DNA of 64,000 nt, from the NCBI RefSeq assembly GCF_049331405.1, contig NZ_CP186274.1, positions 4,588,001 through 4,652,000 of the forward strand. The letters are read 5' to 3'. Positions 44,396 to 52,194 of the stretch are shown piece by piece. Below the pieces are notes generated by a model. It was not told the origin of the DNA and made no database searches. It saw nothing but the letters and a program-made list of their open reading frames with translations. Made by a program: the position numbers and the translations under genes. This stretch comes from PoT sp049331405. Lineage in GTDB: Bacteria > Planctomycetota > Planctomycetia > Isosphaerales > Isosphaeraceae. Within the stretch, counting starts at the first letter, position 1, and each line of letters starts with the position of its first letter.

Positions 44396-45019
44396 ATGGC
44401 CGAGATCACGGCTCAGGCTGTTAATGAGTTTCGTAAAGCAACCGGTCTGGGTCTGATGGAGTGCAAGGCCCTCCTGAAGGAAGCCGATGGCGACCTCAAG
44501 AAGGCCCTGACCCTCGCCAAAGAGAAGCACGGCAAGAACGCCGAGAACCGCGCCGGGCGCGTCACCAAGGCTGGGCGCGTCGAGGTTTACATCCACCACG
44601 ACGGCAAGTCGGGCGCCCTGATCGAGGTCAACTGCGAGACCGACTTCGTCGCTCGTAACGAAGAGTTCCGCCAGCTCGCCAAGGATCTGGCCGTCCAGGT
44701 CGTCGCCGCCATGCCGATTTGCGTCCGTCGCGAAGAGGTCCCGGCCGAACTCGTGGAAGAGCAGAGGAAGATTTTCCTCGGCCAGGTCGCCGACAAGCCC
44801 GAAGCCGTCCGCGAGAAGATCGCCGAAGGCAAGCTGAATGCCTGGTACGAAGAGAAGGTCCTGCTGGACCAGAAGTTCGTCAAGGACTCGGCCAAGTCGA
44901 TTCAAGAAATGATCGTCGCCACCAACGCCCGTACCGGTGAGAACATCTCGGTATCGAGGTTCGCCCGGTTCGTCGTCGGCGAAGGTAACGCCCCGGCCGC
45001 GGACGCCGCTGCCGAATAA
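44396..45019 (+). CDS. tsf: Elongation factor Ts (short form)
   Basis: A 207-residue EF-Ts, the nucleotide exchange factor for EF-Tu. The N-terminal UBA-like domain is intact (AQAVNEFRKATGLGLMECKALLKEADGD) and the core includes VEVNCETDFVARNEEFR, the Asp-Phe contact loop for EF-Tu. At 207 residues it has one core subdomain less than the 283-residue E. coli form, as in many bacteria. GAGGAGAAACGCCG precedes the ATG. Located in the usual place after rpsB. Confidence 0.96.
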   Translation: MAEITAQAVNEFRKATGLGLMECKALLKEADGDLKKALTLAKEKHGKNAENRAGRVTKAGRVEVYIHHDGKSGALIEVNCETDFVARNEEFRQLAKDLAVQVVAAMPICVRREEVPAELVEEQRKIFLGQVADKPEAVREKIAEGKLNAWYEEKVLLDQKFVKDSAKSIQEMIVATNARTGENISVSRFARFVVGEGNAPAADAAAE

Positions 45020-45097
45020 TTCTTCGATGCGTGGGTCGAGTTGAGGTCGGCTCCTCGACTCGACCCGATGCCTCCCAGCTTTCCGAGGTTCTCGACG

Positions 45098-45874
45098 ATG
45101 GATTTCGCCGCCACCTACGGTCCCCCCGTCTTTCGCCGCGTCTTGCTCAAGCTCTCGGGCGAGAGCTTCTGCCGCCCGGGGGAGGGAGGCATCAGCGTTG
45201 AGGAGGTGAGCCGGATCGCCCGTCAGGCCTCACGGGTCGCATCCGCTGGCGTGGAACTGGCCATCGTCGTCGGTGGCGGCAACATCATGCGAGGAGCCAC
45301 CTTCTCGCGTGGAAATGACGTCATCAAGGAAGCCACCGCCCACTACATGGGCATGACCGCGACCGTCATCAACGGCCTCGCCTTGCAGGATGCGCTTGAG
45401 AACGTCGGTTGCGAGACTCGCCTCTTGACGACCATCCGCATGGACGAGGTCGCAGAGCCGTTCATCCGCCGCCGGGCCCTGAGTCACCTGGCACGTGGCC
45501 GCGTGATCATCCTCGCGACAGGGACGGGCAGCCCGTTCGTCACCACCGATACGGCCGCCGCCCTGCGAGGCAAGGAGATCGGCGCCGAGGTGCTGATGAA
45601 GGCGACTCGCGTCGACGGCGTCTACTCGGCCGATCCCGAGAAGAACCCTCACGCCGTCCGCTATGAGCATCTGACCTACGACCAGGTCCTCCGCGACGAC
45701 CTGAAGGTCATGGACATGACGGCCATCGGGATGTGCCTGGACAACAAGCTCCCGATCCTCGTCTTCAACTTCAAGAAGGAAGGCAACATCGAGCGAGCCA
45801 TCGCCGGCGAGCAGATCGGCACCTGGGTGAGCAACGCCACGCGTCCCCAGCGCCAGGAAACGCCGACCGCCTGA
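45098..45874 (+). CDS. pyrH: UMP kinase
   Basis: A 258-residue amino-acid-kinase-fold enzyme that makes UDP from UMP and is regulated by GTP/UTP in relatives. Motifs are VLLKLSGESFC, AIVVGGGNIMRG, RRRALSHLARGRVIILATGTGSPFVTTDTAA and KATRVDGVYSADPEKNPHA. The ATG at 45098 gives a normal-sized N-terminus; two upstream in-frame starts (45041, 45068) would add Pro-rich residues not seen in the family. Third gene of the translation cluster. Confidence 0.95.
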   Translation: MDFAATYGPPVFRRVLLKLSGESFCRPGEGGISVEEVSRIARQASRVASAGVELAIVVGGGNIMRGATFSRGNDVIKEATAHYMGMTATVINGLALQDALENVGCETRLLTTIRMDEVAEPFIRRRALSHLARGRVIILATGTGSPFVTTDTAAALRGKEIGAEVLMKATRVDGVYSADPEKNPHAVRYEHLTYDQVLRDDLKVMDMTAIGMCLDNKLPILVFNFKKEGNIERAIAGEQIGTWVSNATRPQRQETPTA

Positions 45875-45961
45875 ACTCTCGCTTGATCGCCTCGAGGGGC
45901 CGTGCGAAGATTTGGTGATGGGGCCGAGACGCGGCCCCTTGCTTGCCTTGGGAGATGACCC

Positions 45962-46522
45962 ATGAGTATCGAAGAGATCGCTCTCGAAGCTGAAGAGCGG
46001 ATGGAAAAGAGCGTGACCCTGCTGACCGACCAGCTGCGGGGCGTTAGGACGGGCCGGGCCAACGTCGGGCTCGTCGAGTCGATCCGCGTCGACTACTATG
46101 GGTCATCCACGCCGCTCAAGCAACTGGCAAACTTGAGCACTCCCGAGCCCCAGCAGATCTTAATTCGACCATTCGACCCCTCGGTGATCGGCGACATCAC
46201 CAAGGCGATCCAGGCGAGCGACATCGGCCTGACTCCGAACTCGGACAACAAGGTCGTCCGCCTGAACGTCCCCTCGCTGTCGGTCGAGCAGCGCAAGAAG
46301 CTCGTGAGCCGCGTCAAGGACCTCTCCGAAGAGGCCCGCGTTGCCATCCGCAACATCCGCCGCGACGCCAACAAGGTTGCCGATCAAGAGCAGACTGACA
46401 AGATCCTGACCGAGGACGAGCTCGAGACGTGCAAGGAAGAGATCCAGTCTCTCACCAAACGCTACGAGACTAAGGTCAACGAGATGGCCGACAAGAAGTC
46501 CGCCGAGATCCTCGAAGTATAA
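45962..46522 (+). CDS. frr: Ribosome recycling factor
   Basis: A 186-residue RRF. The two domains are recognisable from RMEKSVTLLTDQLRGVRTGRA, VDYYGSSTPLKQLANL and the C-terminal VAIRNIRRDANKVADQEQ helix. With EF-G it splits post-termination ribosomes. It ends the rpsB-tsf-pyrH-frr series; the next feature is a tRNA gene 71 bases away. Length and spacing are standard. Confidence 0.97.
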   Translation: MSIEEIALEAEERMEKSVTLLTDQLRGVRTGRANVGLVESIRVDYYGSSTPLKQLANLSTPEPQQILIRPFDPSVIGDITKAIQASDIGLTPNSDNKVVRLNVPSLSVEQRKKLVSRVKDLSEEARVAIRNIRRDANKVADQEQTDKILTEDELETCKEEIQSLTKRYETKVNEMADKKSAEILEV

Positions 46523-46593
46523 TTCGCCCAAAATGAGGCAGAAGCCTCTTGACCTAAGCCCATCGAATACAGTAAGATAATTCTCATCAGTGA

Positions 46594-46667
46594 GGGCGAT
46601 TAGCTCAGTTGGCTAGAGCACCAGCTCGACACGCTGGGGGTCACAGGTTCGAGTCCTGTATCGCCCA
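46594..46667 (+). tRNA. tRNA-Val (anticodon GAC)
   Basis: The cloverleaf folds cleanly: acceptor GGGCGAT pairs with ATCGCCC, D-arm GCTC/GAGC, anticodon stem CCAGC/GCTGG with loop TCGACAC giving anticodon GAC, and T-arm ACAGG/CCTGT with TTCGAGT. The discriminator base is A; CCA is not encoded. The integrase gene starts 124 bases downstream, so the 3' half of this tRNA is the probable attachment site of the neighbouring element. Confidence 0.96.
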
Positions 46668-46743
46668 TTACCCGCAAAGTGTCACGCCGAAAGCATTTAC
46701 GCTTACCCTCCGGTGGTCGGAGGCGCGGCCCGGAAGTCGAAGC

Positions 46744-46766
46744 TCGGTAGTACCTGGTACTACCGA
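46744..46766. promoter_or_regulatory. 10-bp dyad between tRNA-Val and the integrase gene
   Basis: TCGGTAGTAC and GTACTACCGA flank CTG, 25 bases before the integrase start. It could be an operator for int expression or an arm-type integrase/Xis binding site. No other copy was seen in the window. Confidence 0.5.
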
Positions 46767-46790
46767 TCCCCTTCGTACAGGGTTTCGCCT

Positions 46791-48065
46791 ATGGCCAGCC
46801 GCACCTCTCTTCCCAAATATCGCCACTATAAGCCGAAAGATCTCGCTGTCGTCAGGATTGATGGCCGCGACCACTACCTCGGGCGTTACGACTCGCCCGA
46901 GAGCTGGGAGAAGTATCATCGTCTCCTCGCCGAGAGGAGCGTGTCGGGCTCCGTCTCTTCATCCCCTTCCCTCCCCTCCGATCCGACCATTTCCGGTTCG
47001 TGCTCTATCAACGAGTTGATCCTGGCCTTCTGGAGGTACGGCGAGGGGTACTATCGCCGCGCCGACGGGACCCCGACTGGCGAGCTCGAGAACTATCGCC
47101 ACGCCTTTCGCGCCTTGAAGGCGATGTTCGGCTCCACCCCCGCCCGCGACTTCGGCCCGAAGGCCCTCAAATTGGTCCGGCAGTCGATGGTCGATTCCGG
47201 GCTCGCACGCACGGTCATCAACCGGCGGACTCAGAGGCTCATCCATCTCTTCGGGTTCGGCGTCGAGAACGAGCTCGTGCCGCCGGACGTGCATCACGGG
47301 CTCAAGGCCATCAAATCCCTGCGCAAAGGGAGGACGGATGCCCGCGAGACCGAGCCCGTCCGCCCGGTTCCCGACGACGTCGTCGAGGCAACGAAGCCTT
47401 TCTTGAGCCGACAACTCCAGGCATGCGTCAATCTGCAGAGGCTGACGGGCATGCGTTCGGGCGAGGTCGTAAGCATGAGGACCGGCGACATCGACATGTC
47501 CAAGGAGGCCTGGGAGTATCAGCCCGGCCGGCACAAGGGCGAGCACCTCAACAAGGCACGCGTCGTTCATCTCGGGCCGAGGGCGCAGGAGATCCTACGC
47601 CCCTGGCTGCGTCAGGATCCCTCGGAGTATCTCTTCTCGCCACTGGAAGCCGAGGCCCACCGACGTGGGGGTCAGAGACGACAGCGAAAGACCCCCCTGA
47701 CGCCCTCCCAGAAGAAGCGGCGACCGAAGGCACAACCCAAGCGATCCCCCGGCAAGCAGTATGACAATCGGAGCTACGCGCACGCTGTGGCCAGGGCGTG
47801 CAAGAAAGCTTTCCCGCACCCAAACCTCTCGTCCATCAGGGCGAAGGACCTGACGCCGGAACAGCGCGACGAGCTGAAGGCCTGGCACAAGCGACATCGC
47901 TGGCACCCGCACCAACTTCGACACAGCGCCGCCACGGCCGTCCGCAAGGAATTCGGCCTTGAGGTCGCCAGGGTGATCCTGGGGCACTCCTCCCCCCTGG
48001 TCACGGCCCTATATGCGGAGGCCGATCAGGAGAAGGCCCGGCAGGCCGTCAAGGCAATCGGCTGA
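46791..48065 (+). CDS. Tyrosine recombinase (site-specific integrase)
   Basis: A 424-residue phage-type integrase. The SAM-like core-binding domain lies about residues 75-190 (SINELILAFWRYGEGYYRR). The catalytic domain supplies Arg in LTGMRSGEVVSM, HPHQLRHSAATAV (His-x-x-Arg), His in VILGHSSP and the nucleophile Tyr in ALYAEADQ. Between the catalytic Arg and His there is a 70-residue Lys/Arg-rich insertion (QRRQRKTPLTPSQKKRRPKA) not usual for the family. The ATG at 46791 is used. Its position against tRNA-Val fits integration into the tRNA 3' end. Confidence 0.95.
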   Translation: MASRTSLPKYRHYKPKDLAVVRIDGRDHYLGRYDSPESWEKYHRLLAERSVSGSVSSSPSLPSDPTISGSCSINELILAFWRYGEGYYRRADGTPTGELENYRHAFRALKAMFGSTPARDFGPKALKLVRQSMVDSGLARTVINRRTQRLIHLFGFGVENELVPPDVHHGLKAIKSLRKGRTDARETEPVRPVPDDVVEATKPFLSRQLQACVNLQRLTGMRSGEVVSMRTGDIDMSKEAWEYQPGRHKGEHLNKARVVHLGPRAQEILRPWLRQDPSEYLFSPLEAEAHRRGGQRRQRKTPLTPSQKKRRPKAQPKRSPGKQYDNRSYAHAVARACKKAFPHPNLSSIRAKDLTPEQRDELKAWHKRHRWHPHQLRHSAATAVRKEFGLEVARVILGHSSPLVTALYAEADQEKARQAVKAIG

Positions 48066-48143
48066 ACTTATAGTAGCGGGCATCCCCAAAGAAAATCGAA
48101 TTGCTTGGGTGGCGTGCACGTCGACGGGCGGGCACGCCTGAGC

Positions 48144-48209
48144 GGCAGGCCGGTCGGATGTCCTACCCTCATCCGATCGGCCTGCCGGCCCGGGCAAAAA
48201 GGGTAGGAC
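48144..48209 (+). promoter_or_regulatory. Hairpin whose loop is complementary to the downstream ribosome binding site
   Basis: GGCAGGCCGGTCGGAT (48144-48159) pairs with 48171-48186 with one G-T wobble. The 11-base loop contains GTCCTACCC (48160-48168), the exact complement of GGGTAGGAC at 48201-48209, which includes the Shine-Dalgarno two bases before the ATG at 48211. Stem formation, loop-RBS pairing or a partial pseudoknot could switch translation of the next gene. The stem could also act as terminator for int. Confidence 0.6.
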
Positions 48210-48210
48210 C

Positions 48211-48918
48211 ATGTTCCCGAAAGAGCTCCCCACCGACCCATCCGCGCGCGCAGCCCTCCTCGCCGAGGCCCAGAAGTATCTGGATTACTTCCTGCCGCTC
48301 CTCAGGGACCTGGAAGAAATCTGGGACGACCTGCCCGACTCGGAGAAAACTTCCGAGGAGGAGACGAGGAAGATCGTCAAGGGCAACTACCGCCTGCAGG
48401 TCCTCGGGAGACGTATCGGGGACTTGACGGATCAAGGGCCGCCAACGACGCCGCTCCTCGAGGGGTATGTCGATTTGCCCGAGGGCTCGGCCTGGGAGGA
48501 GGGACGTTACGCCGAGGCGTATAAGACCTACCCCAAATGCTGCACACACTACAACATGACTGCAACCGTTGAACAGACCGTGCGCGTGTGCGAGCTTTTC
48601 ACGCGTCTCTCTCTCTCTCCTCCTGATCAATCGGAGAGGGAAGAAATACTGAAAGTAGACATCTCAGCGGAGACGGTGACCTGGAAAGGTGTCACGCGAC
48701 GTGTGAGCCTTGAAGGATGCTGCTTCTTGGCGGCGCTCGCCTCGAGGCCACCGGGGACCATAGTCAGTTTCGGCACGATCCGAAAAGAATACCCCGTCAT
48801 TGGATCGACGAATCAGTCGAGGCTGAAGAAGAAAATCGAATCCGATTTCCCCGGCCTCGTCCAAAGCCACGGGAAGTTAGGGTACTACCTGGCCGAACCA
48901 AAAGGAGGAAAGCCTTAG
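48211..48918 (+). CDS. Putative winged-helix regulator of the element
   Basis: A 235-residue protein. The N-terminal 70 residues are acidic and helical (AEAQKYLDYFLPLLRDLEEIW). The last 80 residues look like an OmpR-type winged helix: strand-helix VSLEGCCFLAALASRPPG, recognition-like helix TNQSRLKKKIESDFPGLV and wing hairpin SHGKLGYYLAEP. No receiver domain is visible. It lies between int and the repeat array and may bind those repeats or control replication genes; that is inference. Its translation may be gated by the hairpin just upstream. Confidence 0.6.
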   Translation: MFPKELPTDPSARAALLAEAQKYLDYFLPLLRDLEEIWDDLPDSEKTSEEETRKIVKGNYRLQVLGRRIGDLTDQGPPTTPLLEGYVDLPEGSAWEEGRYAEAYKTYPKCCTHYNMTATVEQTVRVCELFTRLSLSPPDQSEREEILKVDISAETVTWKGVTRRVSLEGCCFLAALASRPPGTIVSFGTIRKEYPVIGSTNQSRLKKKIESDFPGLVQSHGKLGYYLAEPKGGKP

Positions 48919-48948
48919 AAACGCCATCGTGGATCATGACCCCCTGAG

Positions 48949-49049
48949 CGAACGCCATTAACGCGGTTAACGCCTCTCGCGATGTTCCTGTGTGAGCCGC
49001 CATCCTGAAAATCATCTCCTATATCGAACGCCATTAACGCGGTTAACGC
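48949..49049 (+). repeat. Two perfect 25-bp direct repeats composed of 9-mers (iteron-like)
   Basis: The 25 bases at 48949-48973 recur exactly at 49025-49049 (76-base period). Each consists of AACGCCATT, AACGCGGTT and a third AACGC start, i.e. 9-base units on one helical face order. They lie in the 274-base gap between the regulator and the DUF1580-like gene. The AT-richer segment that follows (49100-49130, with ACATTTTTTGTACATT) would suit an origin unwinding region or promoter. Confidence 0.75.
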
Positions 49050-49192
49050 GGCCTCCCTACGCCCCCCCCTCGCAGCATCAGCAGGACGGATCACACAAAC
49101 AAATCTAATTACATTTTTTGTACATTCCTATTACGCGGCCGAAAACCAATACTCCTTGCGGTAACGAATGAAACGTCGCAGGGAGCTCTGAC

Positions 49193-49495
49193 ATGCAGCG
49201 AGATTTCACGTCGACCGCCGAAACGCTCATCCCCCTCGTCAAGAAGGCTCAAGAGGTTAACGTCCACGTCTCGGCAGTCACCCGCTGGCGCGACCATGGG
49301 ATCTGCGATCGCGCCGGGAATCGCATCCGGCTCCGCTGCTGCCGCGTCGGAGGCCGATGGTTCGTCCGCCCGGACGACTGGGATCGGTTCATTTCCGCAC
49401 TGAATTCCGATCCGTCGGAAATGCCCGCCTCGCCCATCGCTCCCTCTCATACGGCCGAGGCTGCGGCCCGCGAGCTCGAACGGCTGGGGATCTGA
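49193..49495 (+). CDS. DUF1580/AlpA-like helix-turn-helix protein (possible excisionase)
   Basis: A 100-residue basic protein. Residues 1-65 read as a MerR/AlpA-like HTH (AETLIPLVKKAQEVNVHVSAVTRW, then VGGRWFVRPDDWDRFI), the pattern of planctomycete DUF1580 proteins that accompany integrases and primases. Such proteins serve as excisionase or activator in other elements. GGGAGCTCTGAC precedes the ATG. The C-terminal 35 residues are Ala/Pro-rich. A short hairpin follows the stop codon. Confidence 0.65.
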   Translation: MQRDFTSTAETLIPLVKKAQEVNVHVSAVTRWRDHGICDRAGNRIRLRCCRVGGRWFVRPDDWDRFISALNSDPSEMPASPIAPSHTAEAAARELERLGI

Positions 49496-49510
49496 ACGCG
49501 CAAAAGAGAA

Positions 49511-49535
49511 CGCCCAGGAGAAAAGCTCCTGGGCG
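49511..49535 (+). terminator. 10-bp hairpin after the DUF1580-like gene
   Basis: CGCCCAGGAG and CTCCTGGGCG around AAAAG, 15 bases after the stop codon; no T-tract follows. It may attenuate transcription into the replication operon. Confidence 0.5.
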
Positions 49536-49598
49536 CTGGGTGTTCCACCGAATTTCGGCCGTTGGCACCGGCCGACCACGTACCTCGAAAGGCGCACC

Positions 49599-49718
49599 GT
49601 GGCTTACACCAATCCTATTTGGGACGGCTTTGAAGTTCAAGCATCCCTCGTCTCAGGCGTGAAAGTCTCGAACGTCCGGACTGGCGTGGCCGAGCTGCCA
49701 GGGGGCGAGCATGAATAA
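49599..49718 (+). CDS. 39-residue ORF coupled to the replication protein
   Basis: GTG at 49599 is preceded by GAAAGG at a 6-base distance and the frame (MAYTNPIWDGFEV...) ends at TAA 49716-49718, overlapping the start of the primase gene by 8 bases. The overlap and ribosome binding site suggest real translation, possibly as a coupling leader. No homology is recognised and the peptide has no special composition. Confidence 0.45.
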   Translation: MAYTNPIWDGFEVQASLVSGVKVSNVRTGVAELPGGEHE

Positions 49719-52194
49719 ACCAACCCTGATAGATCGGCCAATGCGAGAGAAGAAGGCGGTGGCGGATACCGCCATGGCCGCAATCGCGGCCGGCATCTCG
49801 GTCGTCCCTCCCTCCGAGGACGGGACGAAGCGCCCGCAAGGTGCCTGGAAACGGTTCCAGCGCGAGCTGGCCTCGCCTGCTCAGATCCAGGCCTGGTACC
49901 CGGGCAGTTATGGCGTGGGCTTCGTGACGGGCGCCGTGAGCGGCGGTCTCGAGCTGCTCGAGTTCGACGATAGGGCGACATATGAGAGCTACCTCGAACG
50001 AGCGACGGAGGCCGGCCTCGGCGAACTCGTCGAGCGCATCGAGGGCGGCTACTTGGAGAGTTCGCCATCGGGGGGGATCCACTGGTTATACCGCACGGCG
50101 GAGCTGCGGCCGAACACGAAGCTGGCCGAGCGAATCGGCCCCGATGATGCCAAGGGCCGTCCCACGCGGGAAGTGCTCATCGAGACGAGGGGCGAAGGTG
50201 GCTACGTGGTGGTCGCACCCAGCTTCGGCCCAGTACATCCATCCGAAGACCCTTACCGAATGATCCGGGGTGGGGTCGAATCCATCATCGAGCTCGACGC
50301 GGCGGAGAGGGACGCCCTCTGGGATTTGGCGCGTTCCTTCGACGAGGTGAAACCGCAAGTTCATCGGGAGCCGAAATCGAAACCTCTCGGGTTGAGGCCC
50401 GGCGAGTCATGGGCGGCCCAAACCGACTGGCGCGAGATCCTCGAGCCGCACGGCTGGACGCGAGTCTTCTCGAAGGGGGAGGAGACATTCTGGCGAAGGC
50501 CCGGGAAGGACCTCGGCGTCAGCGCGACGACGAACTTTGGAGGCTCCGATCTCTTCTTCCCCTTCACCTCGTCGAGCGAGTTCGAACCCCAGGCCAGCTA
50601 CTCGAAGTTTGCCACCTTCGCCACCCTGGAGCACGGCGGCAACTACCAGGCCGCCGCGAAGGCGCTGGCGACACTCGGCTTCGGAGAGGCAAGGGTCGCC
50701 CGGGATGGCCACGAATGCAACGGTTCTCGGGGTGGGATGACTGCACAGGTCATCGACGAAGCTGACGACCCCCCGGTCGTCGCGAGAGAATGGCCATCCC
50801 CCCCTAGAGCGGCCTATGCAGGATTGTTGGGCGAGATCGTCGGCATGATCGAACCCCACACTGAGGCGGATCCCGTCGCGATCCTGGGACAACTCCTCGT
50901 CGGCCTCGGGAACCTCATGGGTCGGAATTCGTACTTCCAAGTTGAATCTACTCGCCATTATTTGAATCTCTTCCTCGGCCTGGTCGGCGAGTCCTCCAAG
51001 GCACGAAAAGGGACCAGTTGGGACCAGGCCCGAAGCCTGCTCGCCGCACAAGATCCCGCCTGGGACGACGATCGCATTCAATTTGGCCTCTCGAGCGGGG
51101 AGGGGTTGATTTGGGCCGTTCGTGACGCTATCTACAAACGAGAAGCGAAAAAAAAGGACGGGAAGGTCGTCGGTCATGAGGAAGTCGAGATTGATCCCGG
51201 CATCGACGACAAGCGTCTGCTCGTACTCGAAACAGAGCTCGGATCGACCCTCAAAGTGCTCACACGCGAGGGGAATACCCTCTCGGGCCAGCTCCGCCAG
51301 GCTTGGGATAATGGCCGCCTCCGCACCCTCGTCAAGACCAATCCCGCAAAAGCCACGGACGCTCACATCTCGATCATAGGACACGTCACCCGGGCAGAGC
51401 TCGTCAAGAATCTGACCGAGACCGAGGCGGCCAACGGTTTCGCGAACCGCTTCCTGTGGCTCTGCGTTCGGCGCTCCAAGCTGCTCCCGTTCGGGGGACG
51501 GATAAGCACCGTGAACTTCTCGGGGGCGAGCAGGGCCCTAGCGGAGGTCGTCGATTTTGGCCGGATCGAGCGGAGGCTCGAACGAGATCGAGAAGCCGAC
51601 GATCTCTGGGCATCCGTCTATCCCGAGCTCTCCGAAGGCCGGCCCGGCCTGCTAGGCAGCGTCATCGGACGCGCCGAGGCCCAAACGATGCGCCTCGCGG
51701 CCCTGTTCGCGGTGGTGGATCGTTCGGAGGTGATCCGACTCCGGCACCTCGAGGCCGGATTGACACTCTGGAAATATGCGGAACACTCGGCTCGATTCAT
51801 CTTCGGCGACAGCCTCGGCGACCCGGACGCAGACCGCCTGATGGCCGCGCTTCGGGAGGCACCACAAGGGCTAACCCGGACGCAGATCCGCGAGGACGTT
51901 TTTCAGAAGAACAAGCCTTCGGCGGAGATCGCCCGGATCCTGGGGCGTTTGCTCGAACAGGGCTCGGTGCGATCCGAGAGGATCGACACTGGTGGCCGGA
52001 GGCCCGCGGAACTCTGGCTCGCGGTCTCCCCAATTACCTCCAACCATCCCCTGCGATTAGGAAGTGACGCCGACGCGGTTAACGCCATTGACGCGGTCTC
52101 ACCTGCCATGACCGAAGAGAACCGCGTCAATGGCGTTACACATCCCAGCTATTCCCTCGAAGATTCCGAAGGAGAGGGGCGATGGACAGCCTGA
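49711..52194 (+). CDS. Replication protein: prim-pol N-terminus with DUF3987-like helicase half
   Basis: An 827-residue protein. Residues about 20-215 fit the bifunctional DNA primase/polymerase (AEP) domain: GVGFVTGAVSGGLELLEFDD with the acidic metal ligands, SPSGGIHWLYR and ETRGEGGYVVVAPS. Residues about 370-720 resemble the DUF3987/primase-associated helicase part with LVGESSKARKGTSWD as a modified P-loop, ISIIGHVTRAELVKNL and FANRFLWLCVRRSKLLPF. A winged helix follows (GLTRTQIREDVFQ). The C-terminus runs through the repeat cluster, giving DAVNAIDAV...VNGV. Fourteen bases overlap the next gene. It should initiate element replication. Confidence 0.85.
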   Translation: MNKPTLIDRPMREKKAVADTAMAAIAAGISVVPPSEDGTKRPQGAWKRFQRELASPAQIQAWYPGSYGVGFVTGAVSGGLELLEFDDRATYESYLERATEAGLGELVERIEGGYLESSPSGGIHWLYRTAELRPNTKLAERIGPDDAKGRPTREVLIETRGEGGYVVVAPSFGPVHPSEDPYRMIRGGVESIIELDAAERDALWDLARSFDEVKPQVHREPKSKPLGLRPGESWAAQTDWREILEPHGWTRVFSKGEETFWRRPGKDLGVSATTNFGGSDLFFPFTSSSEFEPQASYSKFATFATLEHGGNYQAAAKALATLGFGEARVARDGHECNGSRGGMTAQVIDEADDPPVVAREWPSPPRAAYAGLLGEIVGMIEPHTEADPVAILGQLLVGLGNLMGRNSYFQVESTRHYLNLFLGLVGESSKARKGTSWDQARSLLAAQDPAWDDDRIQFGLSSGEGLIWAVRDAIYKREAKKKDGKVVGHEEVEIDPGIDDKRLLVLETELGSTLKVLTREGNTLSGQLRQAWDNGRLRTLVKTNPAKATDAHISIIGHVTRAELVKNLTETEAANGFANRFLWLCVRRSKLLPFGGRISTVNFSGASRALAEVVDFGRIERRLERDREADDLWASVYPELSEGRPGLLGSVIGRAEAQTMRLAALFAVVDRSEVIRLRHLEAGLTLWKYAEHSARFIFGDSLGDPDADRLMAALREAPQGLTRTQIREDVFQKNKPSAEIARILGRLLEQGSVRSERIDTGGRRPAELWLAVSPITSNHPLRLGSDADAVNAIDAVSPAMTEENRVNGVTHPSYSLEDSEGEGRWTA
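52072..52138. repeat. 9-mer repeats and 18-bp inverted repeat at the 3' end of the replication gene
   Basis: GACGCGGTT, AACGCCATT and GACGCGGTC stand head to tail at 52072-52098. The 18 bases at 52080-52097 are repeated exactly inverted at 52121-52138. These are the same 9-mer units as the direct repeats at 48949-49049, so the family flanks the replication gene block on both sides. Confidence 0.75.
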
